Origin: Coix lacryma-jobi var. lacryma-jobi | Lineage: Eukaryota > Streptophyta > Magnoliopsida > Poales > Poaceae | Assembly: GCA_009763385.1 (NCBI GenBank) | Contig: CM019824.1 | Span: forward strand, 156,048,357-156,112,356 | DNA length: 64,000 nucleotides | Direction: 5' to 3' | In this document: positions 63,757 to 64,000 of the stretch, one piece after another | Numbering within the stretch: the stretch's first letter is position 1 | Layout: every line of letters begins with the position of its first letter | Notes under the pieces: generated by a model | The model's database searches: none | What the model saw: only the letters and a program-made list of their open reading frames with translations | What the model was told of the DNA's origin: nothing | Position numbers and translations under genes: made by a program

Positions 63757-64000
63757 TGAAAGTGCATTCGCCCCCATTGTGGGTTTTGGTTAACTAATGA
63801 CAATCAAATTAGGGACTAACAGATTTATAAAAGCATATATGCAGGTGTTAGTCCTTAGAAAGATTTGAACTGTTGTAATCTCGTGAACAAAGCACGTTGG
63901 ATACATTTGGACATAAAGATACCTAGCTCGAGTGGTGGTTTAAAAGTTTGATTTTAAACTTGAGTTATAGGTAAACCGGACTATCAAGAGGGTCACAAAT
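63757..64000 (+). repeat. Left part of another LTR, continues beyond the window
   Basis: Starts TGAAAGTGCATTCGCCCCCA after a sharp change from copia F sequence. TGAAAG at the edge matches the terminus style of copia E. The putative left target duplication is CTATC (63752-63756). Orientation and element type cannot be fixed from 244 bp. Confidence 0.5.

Overview
The window is repeat-rich DNA from a flowering-plant nuclear genome, most probably a grass. The evidence is the mix of Ty1/copia and Ty3/gypsy retroelements with grass-style LTRs, a Stowaway MITE with the CTCCCTCCGT terminus, GC-rich exons, and one spliced housekeeping gene with plant-type introns. I see no bacterial operons, CRISPR arrays, rRNA or tRNA genes. 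The species cannot be named from the sequence alone.

Layout. 1-3937: 5' part (gag plus a 1.83 kb LTR) of a minus-strand copia element. 3938-8185: a five-exon gene with a Transposase_28-like (putative gypsy type transposon) domain, broken by two nonsense codons. 8476-15716: a truncated plus-strand Tat-type gypsy element (gag, protease, RT, two RNase H domains, a spliced antisense extra ORF, 3' LTR) that has lost its integrase. 16535-21693: complete but mutated copia A with CCATC target duplications. 21700-29500: small repeats (candidate Helitron ends, Stowaway MITE, a GAGCATC MITE, 54-bp tandem repeats, a ~970-bp foldback element) and unassigned sequence. 29893-55882: the only host gene I can support, a type I DnaJ/Hsp40 of the mitochondrial ATJ1 kind. 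It has 19 exons and an uninterrupted 472-codon reading frame. 56884-63756: degenerate copia F, split by a ~2 kb solo LTR. 63757-64000: start of another LTR.

The DnaJ gene is stretched by transposons that all sit in introns of its 3' half. Intron 13 holds gypsy D (34818-43984, TSD GCTTT), which itself holds copia C (35843-41096, TSD GCGCG). Copia C has identical LTRs and one intact 1570-aa polyprotein ORF, so it is young and may be autonomous. Intron 14 holds copia B (44894-50020, TSD ATAAG). Introns 15 and 17 hold non-autonomous hAT elements with 8-bp TSDs (ATTGTGAC, AACATGGC). All three retroelements lie antisense to the gene. Removing them leaves introns of ordinary size, and every exon junction keeps phase.

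The most striking cross-element signal is that decayed elements of different families are broken mainly by TAG codons where a glutamine CAG is expected. Two of these sites are confirmed by an intact sibling copy inside the window. This pattern fits C-to-T decay at methylated CHG sites. Other points of interest are a GC-AG intron with an overlapping GT donor 4 nt away, a possible C-terminal membrane tail on the DnaJ protein, a gypsy element whose gag ATG lies inside the primer-binding site, phase-coherent splicing of the transposon-borne genes, and LTRs carrying their own short-motif clusters.
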